A stretch of DNA of 64,000 nt from Trogon surrucura (taxonomy: Eukaryota > Chordata > Aves > Trogoniformes > Trogonidae). The DNA lies in the NCBI GenBank assembly GCA_020746105.1, contig CM036622.1, positions 42,447,477-42,511,476 on the forward strand, given 5' to 3'. A model generated the notes under the pieces. That model searched no databases, had not been told where the DNA came from, and saw only the letters and a program-made list of their open reading frames with translations. Within the stretch, counting starts at the first letter, position 1; each line of letters starts with the position of its first letter. Positions 1 through 12,347 of the stretch are shown piece by piece. The translations under genes were made by a program, and so were the position numbers.

Positions 1-3000
1 TGGGCAATTTGAGGAAAGTCCTTCCTTCCTGCTTATTGTTTGGCCTGCCTTCTTCTTCGTAAAACTTGTAGAAAGCAAGGTCTGTGTTAGCATCAAATGG
101 GTTTGTTTCCAGTTTCTCCTGCACATTGCTTCTAAGGCACATGGATGTGTTGCAGCACTGACAGCACCTGCTTGGGGAGCAGCAGCCACAGGGCGTGGGC
201 TGGCTGCAGCACCAGGAGTCTCAGCGCAGTGCTGCAATCCAGCTCCTTGGCTGTGCTAGAGACCAACTGGGATGTAACCTTAAGAAAGCCTTGGTGTGTC
301 TTGCCTTGTGTCTCTCATTTACCCTGCTAGTAGGTTAGGGATGGTAGGGCCAACCTGACATTTCCAAAGGCCTTTGACAGCTACTGTTGTGAATGGTTTT
401 CCGATCAATATTGTAACATATCTATTTAAATGATTGTTATGCAGAAAGCATCAGTTTTCCTTTTATATATAAAGCACACAGCCAGATCTTGCTGCAGATA
501 CTTGAAGTCTTAGGGAAAAACAAGCTATAAGATAATTTACAATGGGCTTCAATAAAAAGCTTTTCTTGGTAAAGGACTCCAGAAGCAGCATAATTGACCT
601 ATTAATAAGTGAATGATTTTATTCCTTTCTGCTTCGTTGCCTACTGCAGAAAGATACAGGCCATCTGGAAAACAAGCACATCAAACTCACCATTGATCAG
701 GCTTGTGTATTTAATTCACCTTCCACCTTTAACTCTACTAAGTAAATGATTTCTGGAATTATCAGCAACTAATAAAAAAGCAAATTTTACTTTGTGCAGT
801 GAGTTATCCAATACAAGCCATCATCAGCTTTCTGTCAGTAGCAATGAACACACAAATCCAAGTGCCAAAGGAAGTCACAGGTTCACTTCCTGGTGAAAGA
901 AAGCTAAACACATCAAAATAGGTTTTACTTACTGTGTAATTTGAAGACAAAACTCAGAATTACACTTTCAGCCTTCCATGTAGTTTTAAAAAGGAATGAT
1001 GGAGGTCCAAGCTTAGAAGGCTGCCTGCTCCAACATGGTATTTCTGTCCCCTCAGTTCTTTTGCATAGCTCATACTTAGTGCAACATACAAACCAAGTTG
1101 AAAAGCTATATTTACTGAAACCCTTTTAATTGTCAAAACAATGGGGTTTTTTGAGTGTAAGAGAAGTCTTCTTTGCATAGCATGTACACAAGAAGTATAC
1201 AAGTAATTTCAGTTAGATTAATTGTATTCTGAAGTACAGCAATGCTTTATATGTTTGACAGTGATGAATTAAATAATGTAACAGTATACATAATGGTGAA
1301 TTCTTAGGAAACAATAAAAACCTTAGGTATTATGAGAGCCTTTTCCTTGAGATATTCCTACAGCCTTCAATTTGGCTTCTTTTTCTTTTTTTTTTTCAAA
1401 TTTTCATGCAGTCATGATCTCTTGACACAATTTTTGAAAATGTCCTATAGACAAAGGCTTAGGTGTTTCTATTCAACTACCCTGAATTTTAACGATTTTT
1501 TAAGGTATTGTTTCCAGTTTAGGATCCTGTCATGTTTAAAAATAAAATAGGGAAGATATGCCTCTACTCTCTCACAAATGGAAACTCAGATAACTCCAGG
1601 TAGCCCATTTAAAATGCAGCAGGGTAACAACAGCCCACATAAGAGCACAGTCAGGCCTGCTATACCCATTCAAATCAAAGACTGTAATTTATATTTAATA
1701 CAGGTTACTGAATTGAATTTATTGCATCTGAATTTCATTGTTTAACATGCATTATCTGTATTCTGGCTTAGAAAAAACACCGTTGTTCTCTTAAGTGCAG
1801 AATGTTAAAAGATAGTTGTTCATTCATTACATGAGAAGCAGTCTGCATTTCAGATAAGAAACTAAAACAATAAATGTAATCACTATCCAACTACAATTTA
1901 AATTAGCATTATTTGTTCTGGCTTCTCTGTATACCCATGACCTTTACAAGCCTTTATTTATCACACATAACAAAAAACTTACACAGCTAATTTTGCAGGA
2001 GTCAACACTGATGTATTACTGATTGTTTCTCATTTTAAATGATTGTGCTACCTCCCTAATTAAAAAGATGTCTGATGTACATACTAGAGTTTTTATTTTT
2101 GTCATGTAAAAGGTTTTCTGATGGTCATTAGAAAACAAAATGCATTCCTCCTTCCGTGGCTGAATCACGTGCAGTTAGCACATCTGGGTTATGGAGTTAA
2201 CATTGCTTCATGTGAAAGAAGATTAGATCAGCAGAACACACTTCAGTTAATTCATTGGGAGCCAGATCCTCATTCCATGCTCACGCTGTATTCTTTTACG
2301 AGTACGGAGATGTTTTTTTCTCATGGATGGTCCTCTAAATACTTCTGTGGTGGGGTAAGGACAACATAAAACCTCAATGGATAATGCCATATACCTGGAC
2401 AGGTGGCTCACCGTGGCTAGACCTTGTGCTGTGACTTCGTTGATCACCCTGTATGTGTCCCCCTGGCCCATTTCTATCTTCGGTGTTGTGCTCCTGTGCA
2501 GCCCCCTCCTCCTTCATCATAAGGGTATTAGTGTAGCCCCCTAATAACTTTTCCTATAGCTGAAACAAAATGTCAAGGTGATCCGGCTCACCGTGCTGCA
2601 CAGTTGTGCTCCAAGTTCTGTGATCTCCAAGAATAAGGCATTAGGAACCCTGCATTCTATGTCGTCTCTGTGACAAACAGCCTATAAACCCTTAGCAGCC
2701 CTATATCAGCACTGTCAGAATTGCATATAGCTTTTTAACAGGCAAATATCCAAGACATTTTTCTAGTTCCCCGTGTGCCAGCCAATGCAGCCCACAAGTC
2801 GGTGCCTGGCTTTGAGTTTGGAGAGTGGCAGAGGACAGGTGTTCCATTTTGTGTTAAACTCTTGATTTCGTTTCCCTTAGAATGAAACATTTTTTGAGTT
2901 TTTGTAGAAATAGACCAGAAGCTGAATACACTAAACAAGATTACACTGTGTGTGATGGACATGGTCACACTGTGTTGCCCAGCAGGACATGATTTGGCTT

Positions 3001-3504
3001 GAAACAGAACAGCCTCACCAGGAGACCTTGGGGAAAACTGTCACCGTGATAATGTAGTGGACTAAACTGAATCAGAGGTCTAATGCTAGTTCCTTCATTC
3101 AGCACCTTAATGGCTGACTTATGTCTGAAAATATAGCATCCCCACCACTCAGCTCCCTGTTAGGAGATGGTACCCTTCCAGTGCCTGGTACCCTTTAGAG
3201 TCCTTTTTTGAATGTGGAGCATCACCCCTTTTCAGAAGGAGAAGCCTGTGCCAGGTGGACTGCTGGGCTGTTCCAGCCTGACATTCATTACGTGGCATGT
3301 GTCCATCTGGGTACTTGGGATTCAAATGGATAAACCAATTCTGCTTTCCAGTCTGCTGATGGAAGCGCCCAAGACAGTTGCTTTCTTGAGTTACAGCAAA
3401 CAGTACATGGATTTTTTTTCTCTTCAGTGAAATTCTCTCCTGTTTTTGTAAAAGCCTCCCATACTGTGAAGAAACAAGCATTGCTATCTTCTGCTTTTTC
3501 ACAG
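1..3504 (+). other. MYO3A: Probable MYO3A intron (no exon recognised)
   Basis: The sequence lies upstream of the first recognised MYO3A coding exon and looks like AT-rich intron. All open frames are short (148 codons or fewer), lack paired splice sites and resemble no known protein. One or more small MYO3A exons with low-complexity coding could be hidden here, because the myosin tail between the IQ motifs and the C-terminal motif evolves quickly. I see no repeat family I can name. Confidence 0.5.
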
Positions 3505-3614
3505 TTGCAGCCAAAGTAGAAGACCCTCGGCCCATGCAGAGACCTCCAAGGAGGCCACGGAAGCCCAAGACGTTAAATAATCCAGAAGACTCCACCTACT
3601 ACACTCTAATACAT
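3505..3614 (+). CDS. MYO3A: MYO3A coding exon (tail, probable espin-binding segment)
   Basis: The acceptor is CTTTTTCACAG at 3504; a second AG at 3510 is an alternative. The donor GTGAGT starts at 3615. The frame, with complete codons from 3507, reads [20 protein letters not shown] and then [16 protein letters not shown], ending in phase 0. It is rich in Pro, Arg and Lys, followed by a conserved acidic-aromatic patch. Confidence 0.88.
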
Positions 3615-6600
3615 GTGAGTTTTGCAAGCTTTTGTGAGCTAAATATGCCAGATAATTCCCACCTAAACTTTCTGTCTAATTGCCCAATTCCCTATATTGA
3701 TTTCTAATGCAGCAAAAAAGCTGTGCCCTGCTAAAAGGCGGCAGGCCACAAACTTCACATTCCAAAGTAGAGTTGAAGTTGAGATTCAGAGTTACCCTGA
3801 CTGAGGACCTAGGTCAGGACAATTCTTACCTAAACATACGTACATTCATTATATGCATAAGCAACATTTGCTCTTTCGACACTCACATTAAGTGCCTGGT
3901 GTCCGTAGTTTCTTTGTAAGTCACGGGAGAGAAACAGGTTTGTTTGGAGAGCTATTTTAAGCATCTAAATTACTGCTTGATCTTGCAGAGAGAGCAAATA
4001 TTAAAATAGGCTGTATTAGCATGCACGCTGTAACTTCCTTTACAAATGTGTCAGATTGTGATTATGAAGGAATTGGCAAATACCAACAGCTCAGGAGACT
4101 AATGGATTTGAGTGTCTCTATATATAGCCTTTGGTCCAAGTTCAGCTACCATGGGCTGCTTTCCACTCGTGACTTCAGTGCCCTTAAATATAGAAAAAAG
4201 GGCACAAAAATAAGCAGAAAGAAAGAAAATGTAAAAGCAGCTCAGAAAGCAGTTCCAACAAAAAAGCAATTAAACTCATTTGCTCGAGGTGTCCGTATCT
4301 TAGTGACCTATTTTAACAGCCGGTGAGAACCCAGCTAATAAACTAACCGTAGCAATTGCTTCTCCTTTCAACAGAAGGTGTCACCAGGGCCTTTAGGGAG
4401 AGTTGTGTCTGGCATACCAAAAAAGACAAATACGGCTACATTGTATTATGGAGGCTTCGAAATAACAGAGCTTTGGAAAAGTGATATTCTGAAAAGAAAT
4501 TGTATTCTTAAAAACAAATTGGCACATACGAACAAGGTTTGTTTTGTGAAAGCAAGATCAGTGAGGTAAAGGACTGAAATGAAAGTCATGGCACCGAATT
4601 CTGTACCAGGAAATTTCTGAGGAGGAGGGTAATTCTGAGGTAGATGCATATTTAGAAAGCTGAAACTATACAGTCAGGACTACAATATTTTCTGAAAGCT
4701 AATTTGTTACATGTGCAGCTCCATATCAGAAAATAGCTATCACATCAATGCAAACAAAACCTGCAGTAATGCCAGGAAATTTTAAAACTAATTTTTAGCA
4801 GCTTTTCAAGGTATTAATCAATATTACCTTCAATTAATTGTATTTTTCAAAAAGGGGTAAAAAAAAAAAGAAGCCTCTCTTTCTAGCATTAAATTCACTA
4901 GTAAGAGAAAAGTTCGGCATAAATATCTATACATGGTAGCTTGGAAAGGAGACCTACTAGTTCTTAGACCATTACTAGTTAGACCATTACTAGTTCTTAG
5001 ACCCTGGGTAAGTCATTGAACACTAACTTGAGGTACTTGAGGGCACTCAGCTTTCCCAGCTATCACGGATTTTCTACCTTTACTAAAAATCTTTGTGACC
5101 TGCAGGTATTTGCAGATGGTTATTGAGCCCAGATCAACTGAACGTGAAGGCAGATAATATGAGTGCATTTCTGGAAAATGTTTCCCTATCTTCTGCAAAA
5201 ACAGCTATTTCTTTCCTCATGTTACATCTCCTTGCATATCAAACGAGCTAAAGGAGTACACAGGTAGAAGTGAAGCCTGACAATAGCCCGTAGTTCATAC
5301 AAGGCACTAAAAGTTTATTTGGGGGTACATTTATTTAAATCAGCCTACCATTCTGAAATTGTAGGTCTTGTCTATTTGCTTGCATACTGAAGTCCATCAG
5401 GATTTCTGATTCTCAGTGACTTCACAGTCACTAATTCTAATAAGTTTTCACTCATTTGCAATAAACATAAGACCAAAATTAAGACCAACTGCAGTTAAAA
5501 ATCCTGCTTCAGAAGTGTGATGTGTTTGATGCTGTAACATAGCATTGTTTTGGCCGTAGGTATGGAAATCTATTAGAGATAAGAAATTATTCACATTCCC
5601 TATGAATCTTCTCTCCTCTGCATTTCTAAAAGTCTTGTGTCCTAAAGGTGCTTTTACCACCTAGTATACTGCTTTTTTAAATGGGGCCTTTGGCCATTTT
5701 ATTCTACTAAAACCTGTGACGAGACTGAATTGACATTAACGAGAATAGGATTATGCCTGGTCCCGCGGTGTTGCCTGTATGCATGGAAATTCTCATGGCA
5801 TCACAGTAAATCTGCCTCAGTGAGACAGTGTTGTCAACTTCATTAAAACAACTATAGATATTTAAAAGTTTTAGATCTTTTTAGTTCTGATTATGATTAC
5901 TTTAGCTTTTCTTCACAGTACGGCAACTGAAGTTTGGGACTACCAATGCTATTCCCTTTTTCAGTCTCAGAGATGCTGAAAATAGTTTTTTCTGGAGCAC
6001 TTGCTCAGCAAATTAGATTCTCTATATTTTCTTTCAACAAGAAATATACGACGCTTTCCTACCTAGCATATTGATGAATTGTATCTTTGCATAAGCTTTC
6101 ATTTTAATATTTTTAATTACTTTGTATTTTCTTAGAAATCAATCCAAGATGAAAAACGGAAACCAAGAAAAGAAAGGTAATTTTTTCATTATCTCCCTGT
6201 TGTCATTTTAGTACTCTAGAAATAGTTCTTAGCTATACTTCAACCAGGAAAATAAAGTATTAAAAAAAACCAGCATAGTAATTTGGTGATTCACAGAAAG
6301 GACATCGTATACAGAGTTAAAATATGCAATTTTAAATGACAAAAATCCATTACAGAATTCAGTCGTTCAGTTTTACTACAGCATGGCCCTTTACCATGGC
6401 AACACAAGCATAATAATAAGTTAAGATAAGGTCCACATCAAAGATAGTTCTGACACAGAAAATAATTGAAGTTGCTTAAAATTCCAGTCAAAGCAAATTT
6501 GCAACCAGGGGGGATTTTTTGTTAGCAAAAATACAAAGACTGTTAAAATTCTCTGCTAAAAATATACAACTGCTTGGAAATACGTCATAAAAGAAAATAA

Positions 6601-9600
6601 CAGGTAAAGAAGGGTAGCCCTTGAAATTTCAACCAGAAGTCTCTTCTTCACAATGTAACTAACCTTTTTTGGTGGATCTCTGCCGAAAAAAGAAAGTAAT
6701 GGATATATTCTGCCCTTCTGTATCTTAGATCCTTACATGTGCTGTAGACCTGGTTCACAGCTCCTGACGTCCATCATAGCTTTATTTTATTTGTGTTTCT
6801 ATGCTTAAGCTTTTCTGGCTGCTCCCCGGCAGCACTGCTGTGGTACCACAGCCTGCATGTGCTGGTAGCCTGGCCATAGATGCAAGATGAATGGGCTCTT
6901 AGCACTATCCTTGGCTGAGGCTACAGAATACCAACTCTGTATCTAAAATATGTATCTTAAAGGAAGTTACATGACATTATATGCACATACTATGTGCTCA
7001 CAGCATTTAGCTTCCTTCAACTGCAGTTTAAATTACACTTGATTTTGCCACTGCTTAGAGGATTCACTTTAATATCTATGTTCCCTGTGTCTGGTTCAGC
7101 TACAGCCCTTCTTCTGATGTCATTTGGATCCTGAAAAAAAAATCACACTTGTTGTCATCTATTATTTAGAAAAAAAAATAAAATCATATCTCATGTTTTC
7201 TCTCATTCGGCCTCAGTTAGGTTTCACTTGTCTTAAATTGAGTTAACCAGTTCCACAACTGCATCTTCTTTCATGTGCTGACTCTGTATTGGTAGAAAAT
7301 AGCAACTGAAATCAATGAGTTATTTCTGTTTTCTACCAATGTTAGAATTGAATTCTGAACTGTTTTCTTCAGATTGCTTTTCAGATATTATTTTTTCCCT
7401 AGCCATTCTAAACTGAATGTTGTGTTTGTTTATTTTCCGTACACGTGATACTCTGGATAGCATTCATAAGAGACATCTGCTTTATTGACATCGATATCTG
7501 AACTAGTTGTTTCAGACTCTCTTCTTGTACTCAGAGCAAAAATAGTCATCTTTAGGACAACTATTCATCTCTTCCTTTAAAGAGATGTAACAATTCCAGT
7601 CATGTATGTCTGCTTTATGAACATATGAAATATTTAGCATTTCAAAATTCTCAGTGTCTGCATTGTACAGTAGTCACATTTCAGAGACTGATTTCTTATG
7701 CGTATATATATTTTTCCTTAGATCCTTAACATATAAACACAACTAATAATGATATTTGGTTGCCTTATTTTTAAATGTTCAATATAATACTGAAAAGTGA
7801 AACTGTTAACTTACTGTACTTATTTATTGACAGTCTGAGCAAAGTCCTAGATTTAGATATCTACTACCAAGAAATTTCGTCTACTGATTCCACATCAAAG
7901 GACAGCAGTTCTACCACAAGAAAAAAAAGACATCCAGCTGAGCGCAGGACTTCAATTTTAAGAGCTACCGAGCGGTAATTCATACCAAATAATCATAGGA
8001 AAAAAATAAATGCCATATATCCTTGTTGAGATATTCAAAAGTCATAAAAGAAAGATAAATCTGTTTTTCTACTCATGGAATCCTGCCACATGAACTTGCA
8101 AAATGTCGAGGTGAATATTTCCCATCTTTATGCAGCAAGGACAAATGTTGATACGATTTGTGTTCAGCCTACCTGCTAGCTTTTGGCTTCCCAAGTGCCA
8201 GATGAGACAGACAGACATTCTGCTGTAAATGTCTGATCTAAGATCAAATTAAACTGAAGCAGAACATAAAAATTTGTTTCTCACCAGTTAGATTTTAAAT
8301 AGGGTGTGTATGCTTTCTGCCTGCTTTCTACAGATCAGACACCAGCGTGACTGCCTCCTTTTCCTGCTGTCCTGTAGCAGCCTGTATGTTCATAGCCTGT
8401 GGTGGAACCCACCAAGGTGGACATCCAGGAGAAAAACCCTCAAGGGAGGATTTGCTCAATGTCCTCTCTTCCGGCACTGACTTCATGGAGGGTGACCTCT
8501 GTGGGGCTGTTTGCCAGCGCACCCACACATATTGCGCATGCAAAGACATGTTTATATACATTGCTATATTTTTATCTTATTGTGTCTTCCTATAGTAAGA
8601 AAAATTTATGTTGTGTCTTCCTATATATAAGAAATATCTAGGTCAAAGGCTTAAGGGGAATAGGAAGCTTGGAATGATTGCTGAATTTGAAAGTGTACCT
8701 ATAGTAACATAGAAGCTGTTTGTGGAACGTTTTGTGCCCCTCACGTTATTTTATTTTTGGCATTTTTTCAGGTAGGATCTAAATTAGTTTTAGGAAGGTG
8801 ATGTGAAGGCATGGAATTGAAAATAGTAATATCAGGGAATTACCATGTAGTTTACGTGCCTTGGAAAATGTTGGACTTTCAGAGTGGTTAATTACACTAA
8901 ATGTGTCACCCTGAGGTCTGGTTTAGATGAATGAGAATTTTGCCACTGAGCTTACTAAAAGGAATTTTTTACCTATTACTTTGTGCTGCTCTGATTGCAT
9001 CCTAATTAGCCATAGTTAAAAAAAAAATGTATATGTAACTTTTAAATTTACACTGTTACCTCTGAGGACAGATGAATGCAATTAATAAATATTTCTGCAC
9101 TTCAGTATCTCTTGAATAGGGTCACTTAAATCTAAAGACAATACTGTCATTTCAGTCTACAGAAGTGAAGCATTAACTGGTTTTTATTTGGCAGTTTACC
9201 TTCCACACTGCTGTGGGACCAGTGGTGGGGTACACCTTTAGTGTAGAACACTACCATTTTTCTATTTCAGAGTAATACAGTTTTCAAATAACTGAGTTTT
9301 GCTTGTAATCTTGTTACATGGTAACACCTGGTGCCAGGTCACCATTCCATTCTGTTAGAGGTGGCTTCCAAAATGCATCTTGCCATCTGAAAGGAAAAAT
9401 AAAAAAGAAAAATAATTAGATGGACACTTACAGTGAGCCCCACAAGCAGGTTAAAACCAGAGCAAACAGATGTATGCCAACTGAAAATCTTGTTCAGCAA
9501 CCATCAGGCAAATTCTACTGCAAAGCACCCCCATGTTCTCAATGTTTTTATGTCCTTTTGTTATGTCCCTTTCTTAGAAGAATATATTTTTCTGTGTTCA

Positions 9601-9922
9601 TCTGCCTTTGCAATATAACGTTGTTTGTTCGGAGGTGCCTGCTTTATGCAGCACAGGAAGAGGCCTAGCAAAGTCAGTTGATTATTTTTTCTTTCTCCTT
9701 TTATTTTTTCCCCCCCGGGGGTGAAGGTTAAGCAGTCGATTAGGAGTGTTTGCCAAGTTAAATGTTTTGACTTTAATTTCTAAAACACTTCTGTGCTTAA
9801 GCCCTAGGTCGAGGGTTGCAGAAAGCCCCCTAGAAGAGAGTAAAACCGAAGATAATCCCTATGACTACAGACGGCTGCTGCGGAAGACCTCACAGCGTCG
9901 GCGCCTTATCCAGCAGTTCTAG
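3505..9922 (+). CDS. MYO3A: MYO3A, 3' part: C-terminal tail exons of myosin IIIA
   Basis: Four coding exons are joined as 3505-3614, 6136-6176, 7834-7974 and 9808-9922. Splice phases agree (0, 2, 2), and the stop codon TAG is at 9920-9922. The joined tail contains [18 protein letters not shown], then [12 protein letters not shown], a Ser/Thr-rich linker, and ends [22 protein letters not shown]. These are recognisable C-terminal motifs of vertebrate MYO3A: the first region probably corresponds to the espin-1-binding segment (3THDI), and the last to the actin-binding tail motif (3THDII). Myosin IIIA is a motor with an N-terminal kinase domain that moves to the tips of actin protrusions in hair cells and photoreceptors. 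The kinase, motor and IQ parts lie outside the window. GAD2 follows on the same strand, as in mammals. Identification rests on recall of the family; the 3THDI assignment is less certain than the gene call. Confidence 0.88.
3615..6135 (+). other. MYO3A: MYO3A intron
   Basis: The intron has a GTGAGT donor and a TTTTCTTAG acceptor. It is AT-rich. A short tandem duplication lies at 4955-5003. The 101-codon and 63-codon open frames near 4.0-4.6 kb are not supported as exons. Confidence 0.75.
4955..5003. repeat. Short tandem repeat of a TACTAGTT(CT)TAGACCAT unit
   Basis: About three imperfect copies of a 15-18 bp unit occur in a row; the middle copy lacks a few bases. It is a local replication-slippage-type duplication within MYO3A intron DNA, with no sign of function. 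Confidence 0.8.
6136..6176 (+). CDS. MYO3A: MYO3A coding exon (41 nt, basic [12 protein letters not shown])
   Basis: This micro-exon starts after TTTTCTTAG and ends before GTAATT. It enters in phase 0 and leaves in phase 2, encoding [13 protein letters not shown] plus two bases. It joins in frame to the exons on both sides and continues the conserved basic tail segment. Confidence 0.87.
6177..7833 (+). other. MYO3A: MYO3A intron
   Basis: AT-rich intron of about 1.66 kb. I see no exon, named repeat or structured element in it. Confidence 0.75.
7834..7974 (+). CDS. MYO3A: MYO3A coding exon (Ser/Thr-rich linker)
   Basis: The acceptor is TTATTGACAG and the donor GTAATT at 7975. One base completes the previous Ser codon, then 46 codons read [20 protein letters not shown] through a Ser/Thr stretch to a basic end, [10 protein letters not shown]. 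The phase carried out is 2. The linker is less conserved than its flanks; the [13 protein letters not shown] start resembles the mammalian KLLDLEDFYYKE region. Confidence 0.83.
7975..9807 (+). other. MYO3A: MYO3A last intron
   Basis: The intron is about 1.83 kb. It contains a 31-bp tandem duplication at 8581-8640. Overlapping open frames on both strands at 8.33-8.64 kb are not supported. The acceptor assigned is CTTAAGCCCTAG at 9807; the TTGCAG at 9821 would break the frame. Confidence 0.72.
8581..8640. repeat. Two-copy tandem duplication (about 31 bp)
   Basis: TGTGTCTTCCTATA...AAGAAA is repeated at 8581 and again at 8612, with small differences between copies. It is intronic and simple in nature. 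Confidence 0.8.
9808..9922 (+). CDS. MYO3A: MYO3A terminal coding exon (actin-binding tail motif)
   Basis: One base completes an Arg codon, then 37 codons and TAG (9920-9922) follow. It reads [14 protein letters not shown], then [20 protein letters not shown] and QQF. The Tyr-Asp-Tyr and paired-basic terminus is the conserved C-terminal motif of MYO3A, thought to bind actin. The start at 9808 was chosen because it is the only nearby acceptor that keeps frame with the preceding exon. Confidence 0.9.
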
Positions 9923-11540
9923 CTGCTGCTGCTGTTCCTGCTGCCATTTGGCTTTTATTAGCATAATCTTTTTTATCATTTTATACCACGTGCTTCCTTT
10001 TTTTTTTTTTTAAATCTCCAATGTTTCAAGTTTACAATGTGTGTGTTCATGTGAATATGAATTACTGTGGTTTACAGCCCAGCACCATTGCAAAGGGACA
10101 CTGTCAGTCACATATCATGTACTTAAAAAAAAACTAGTATAAAAATCATCTTCCTTCTGAATACCACTGCTACATCTTAAAATTATTAGACATTAAGCAG
10201 CTTAAATCTAGTTTACTTTCTTCAATGCATATTTTTCTTTTTTCATCAGTCTCATCCAATTAAAATCGATCATTTAGTTTATAGTTCCCTAGTTAAGCTT
10301 TCAAATTCCCACATGCATCTTCAGAAGACTTTAGTTATTGTTTCTAATAGTTTTACAGGAAAAAAAGAAATACAAAAACACCATAGGGAAATTTCTGCTC
10401 ATTTTAGGTTTACAATGCCTAAATTTTGGGATGAACTGTTTGTGGCAAGTGTCCCTCTAATGAAAACAAGCATAAATGATTAATTGGATAGCATGCTATG
10501 GCAGTTTATTTCAGTATTGACTTTACTGTAAAGCTAGTAGCCAGTATTAAAGGTCATTATCATGTGTATAATCTTTATGTTGGAAATGTCCATTTATGGG
10601 AAGTATATACAGCCCTCTCCTCTGCCTTTGAGCTTTGCAAGTAAGTGATGAGCTTTTAAATCGTGTTTGCTTTGTTCTCCTTTGCATTAGATTTTTAGGA
10701 ATTTTAATCTCTGGGGTGCCAAGTAAGGAATAGAAATACACTCTCTGGTTGATTGCTGCCTAAATGTAACAATTGTTCTTAATCAGTTCCACTAGAAATT
10801 AAGTGAAAATAAAAGCAATCGCCACCATGTTAAATTTTTCCCCCGATTCCTTATTCAAAAGACCTTATTTCACAGAAACCACACAGATAATTGCTGCGCT
10901 TCCTTTCAGGATTAATAATTGCATGTTCCCAGCTGCAAAGCAAGTGAAGGCAAATTTCATGATGCCAGTATAAATGCCTGATCCTTCTCCCTTGCTTAGC
11001 TCTCCTAAACACTGCGATTGGCGGCAGTAGTGAGCCACAGGGACTGGGTTTTGTTCTGTTCCCCTCACACACTTGGCGCTTTCCCCAGAGACAGGTAACC
11101 ATCACTTTCTGATCTGTAACTAGTTATAAGGCTGTGCATTGAACTAAAATTCACTGCAATGTAAAATTTGCAATACGTTGCTTAAATTTTGAAATCCATT
11201 TTAAAGTTGCTTTCTCATGTACTATTAAAATGGCAAATAAAAATGCACAAAGCAGTGATACAGATGTCTGTGTCTGAATTACATGGAACTGGGGAAACAT
11301 TGTCAACTGAGGCATGAGTGAGGAATGTGGGGAAGAGCTCCCAGCAGCCTCTTGCCTGGAAAGCAGAGTTACCGCCTGCGTTTCCTAAAAGCCAATGTAC
11401 TCTGGAAGCTGGAAGAGACCTGCAATTTCACACGAAGAGCTGCCTAGGTTGGTTTTCTTTTACTTTCCCACCAGGGCAGTGTTTTAAAACATCAAGGCAT
11501 TTCCGTGGGATTTCATGGGGGGACAGTCCTGGTAACCACG
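9923..11540 (+). other. MYO3A: MYO3A 3' UTR and AT-rich intergenic DNA
   Basis: This non-coding sequence follows the MYO3A stop. Possible poly(A) signals are ATTAAA at 10546-10551, AATAAA at 10808-10813 and AATAAA at 11236-11241; which one is used cannot be decided here. A short CTG-repeat-like run (GCTGCTGCTGCTGTT) follows directly after the stop. No coding region is supported. Confidence 0.6.
10808..10813 (+). terminator. MYO3A: Candidate MYO3A poly(A) signal
   Basis: A canonical AATAAA lies 886 nt after the MYO3A stop, with a T-rich stretch about 20-30 nt downstream. A second AATAAA at 11236-11241 is an alternative. Confidence 0.4.
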
Positions 11541-12338
11541 AGTGCAGGCAGAAAGCGGAGAGAGATGCCCTCGGCTGACCGCGGCCAGGGACCTTCCCCC
11601 CGGGCCTGGCTGGCAGAAGCAGCAGAGGGCCGGCACGACCAGTGCTCTCGGCGGGTCCAAACCCTGTCCCAGCCTTGACTGCTGCCTCGCTCCTAGGGTT
11701 GGGGCTTCAAAACCCTCCTGTGCAGGCGGAGAGGCAGGCAGGGCAAGGAAGGGCTCGGTGCTCCCGCACAGAACCGGCTGGGTGGGACGGGGAGGTTTGA
11801 TTGCCTTCAAAAACGACGTCGGGGAGGGAAGGAGAGAGGTTGCTTTCCTCCTCCACCACCCTCGCCTCCGAGACCTGCTGTCTCTCACGGGTCTGGAGGG
11901 GGGAGGTCGGCTCTGCCGGGATCCCCATCCCCGAGGGGTTGCGGGGAGTCCCCAGGAGCGGCCTGGGGATGCCAGCATAGATACCGGGGCAGGAGCCACG
12001 GGCCGCCTCGGGCAGCCGCGCAGGACTCGGCCCGCGAGTGCAGCCGGGGCTCCTGCGCCCAGCCCGGGAGCGGGAAGCGGAAGCCGCCCCTACCTCAGCC
12101 CCGCATGGACCGCTCCGCCAGCGTCTTCTCGGCGGCGGCTCGGGCCGAGGAAGACCCCGACGGTGCCTGCGGGCAGGGCCGGGCCGCGACGGCGGCGAGG
12201 CCTCGGGCGGGCTGTCCCTTCCCGCCCCGGGATTCCCCCGCTGCTCGCTGTCTGCGACAGCACCTGTCCCGGCCTCGGCGCAGCCGCCCGGGAGTGGCCC
12301 GCTCGCAGCCGCGGGGGTGCCCCGGGTGCAGGGGGTGA

Positions 12339-12347
12339 GGGGCGGGG
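12339..12347 (+). promoter_or_regulatory. GAD2: GC box (Sp1/KLF-type site)
   Basis: GGGGCGGGG, about 650 bp upstream of the GAD2 ATG within the CpG island. It is the clearest single GC box; function is inferred from motif and place only. Confidence 0.4.

Noticed and set aside
4021..4569. Open frames with an AG acceptor near 4374 in a MYO3A intron
   Set aside because: No convincing donor, no recognisable protein, and the flanking MYO3A exons already join in phase without it.
9821..9821. TTGCAG at 9816-9821 as the acceptor of the last MYO3A exon
   Set aside because: Its two extra bases would not match the incoming phase 2; the CCCTAG acceptor at 9807 keeps the frame.
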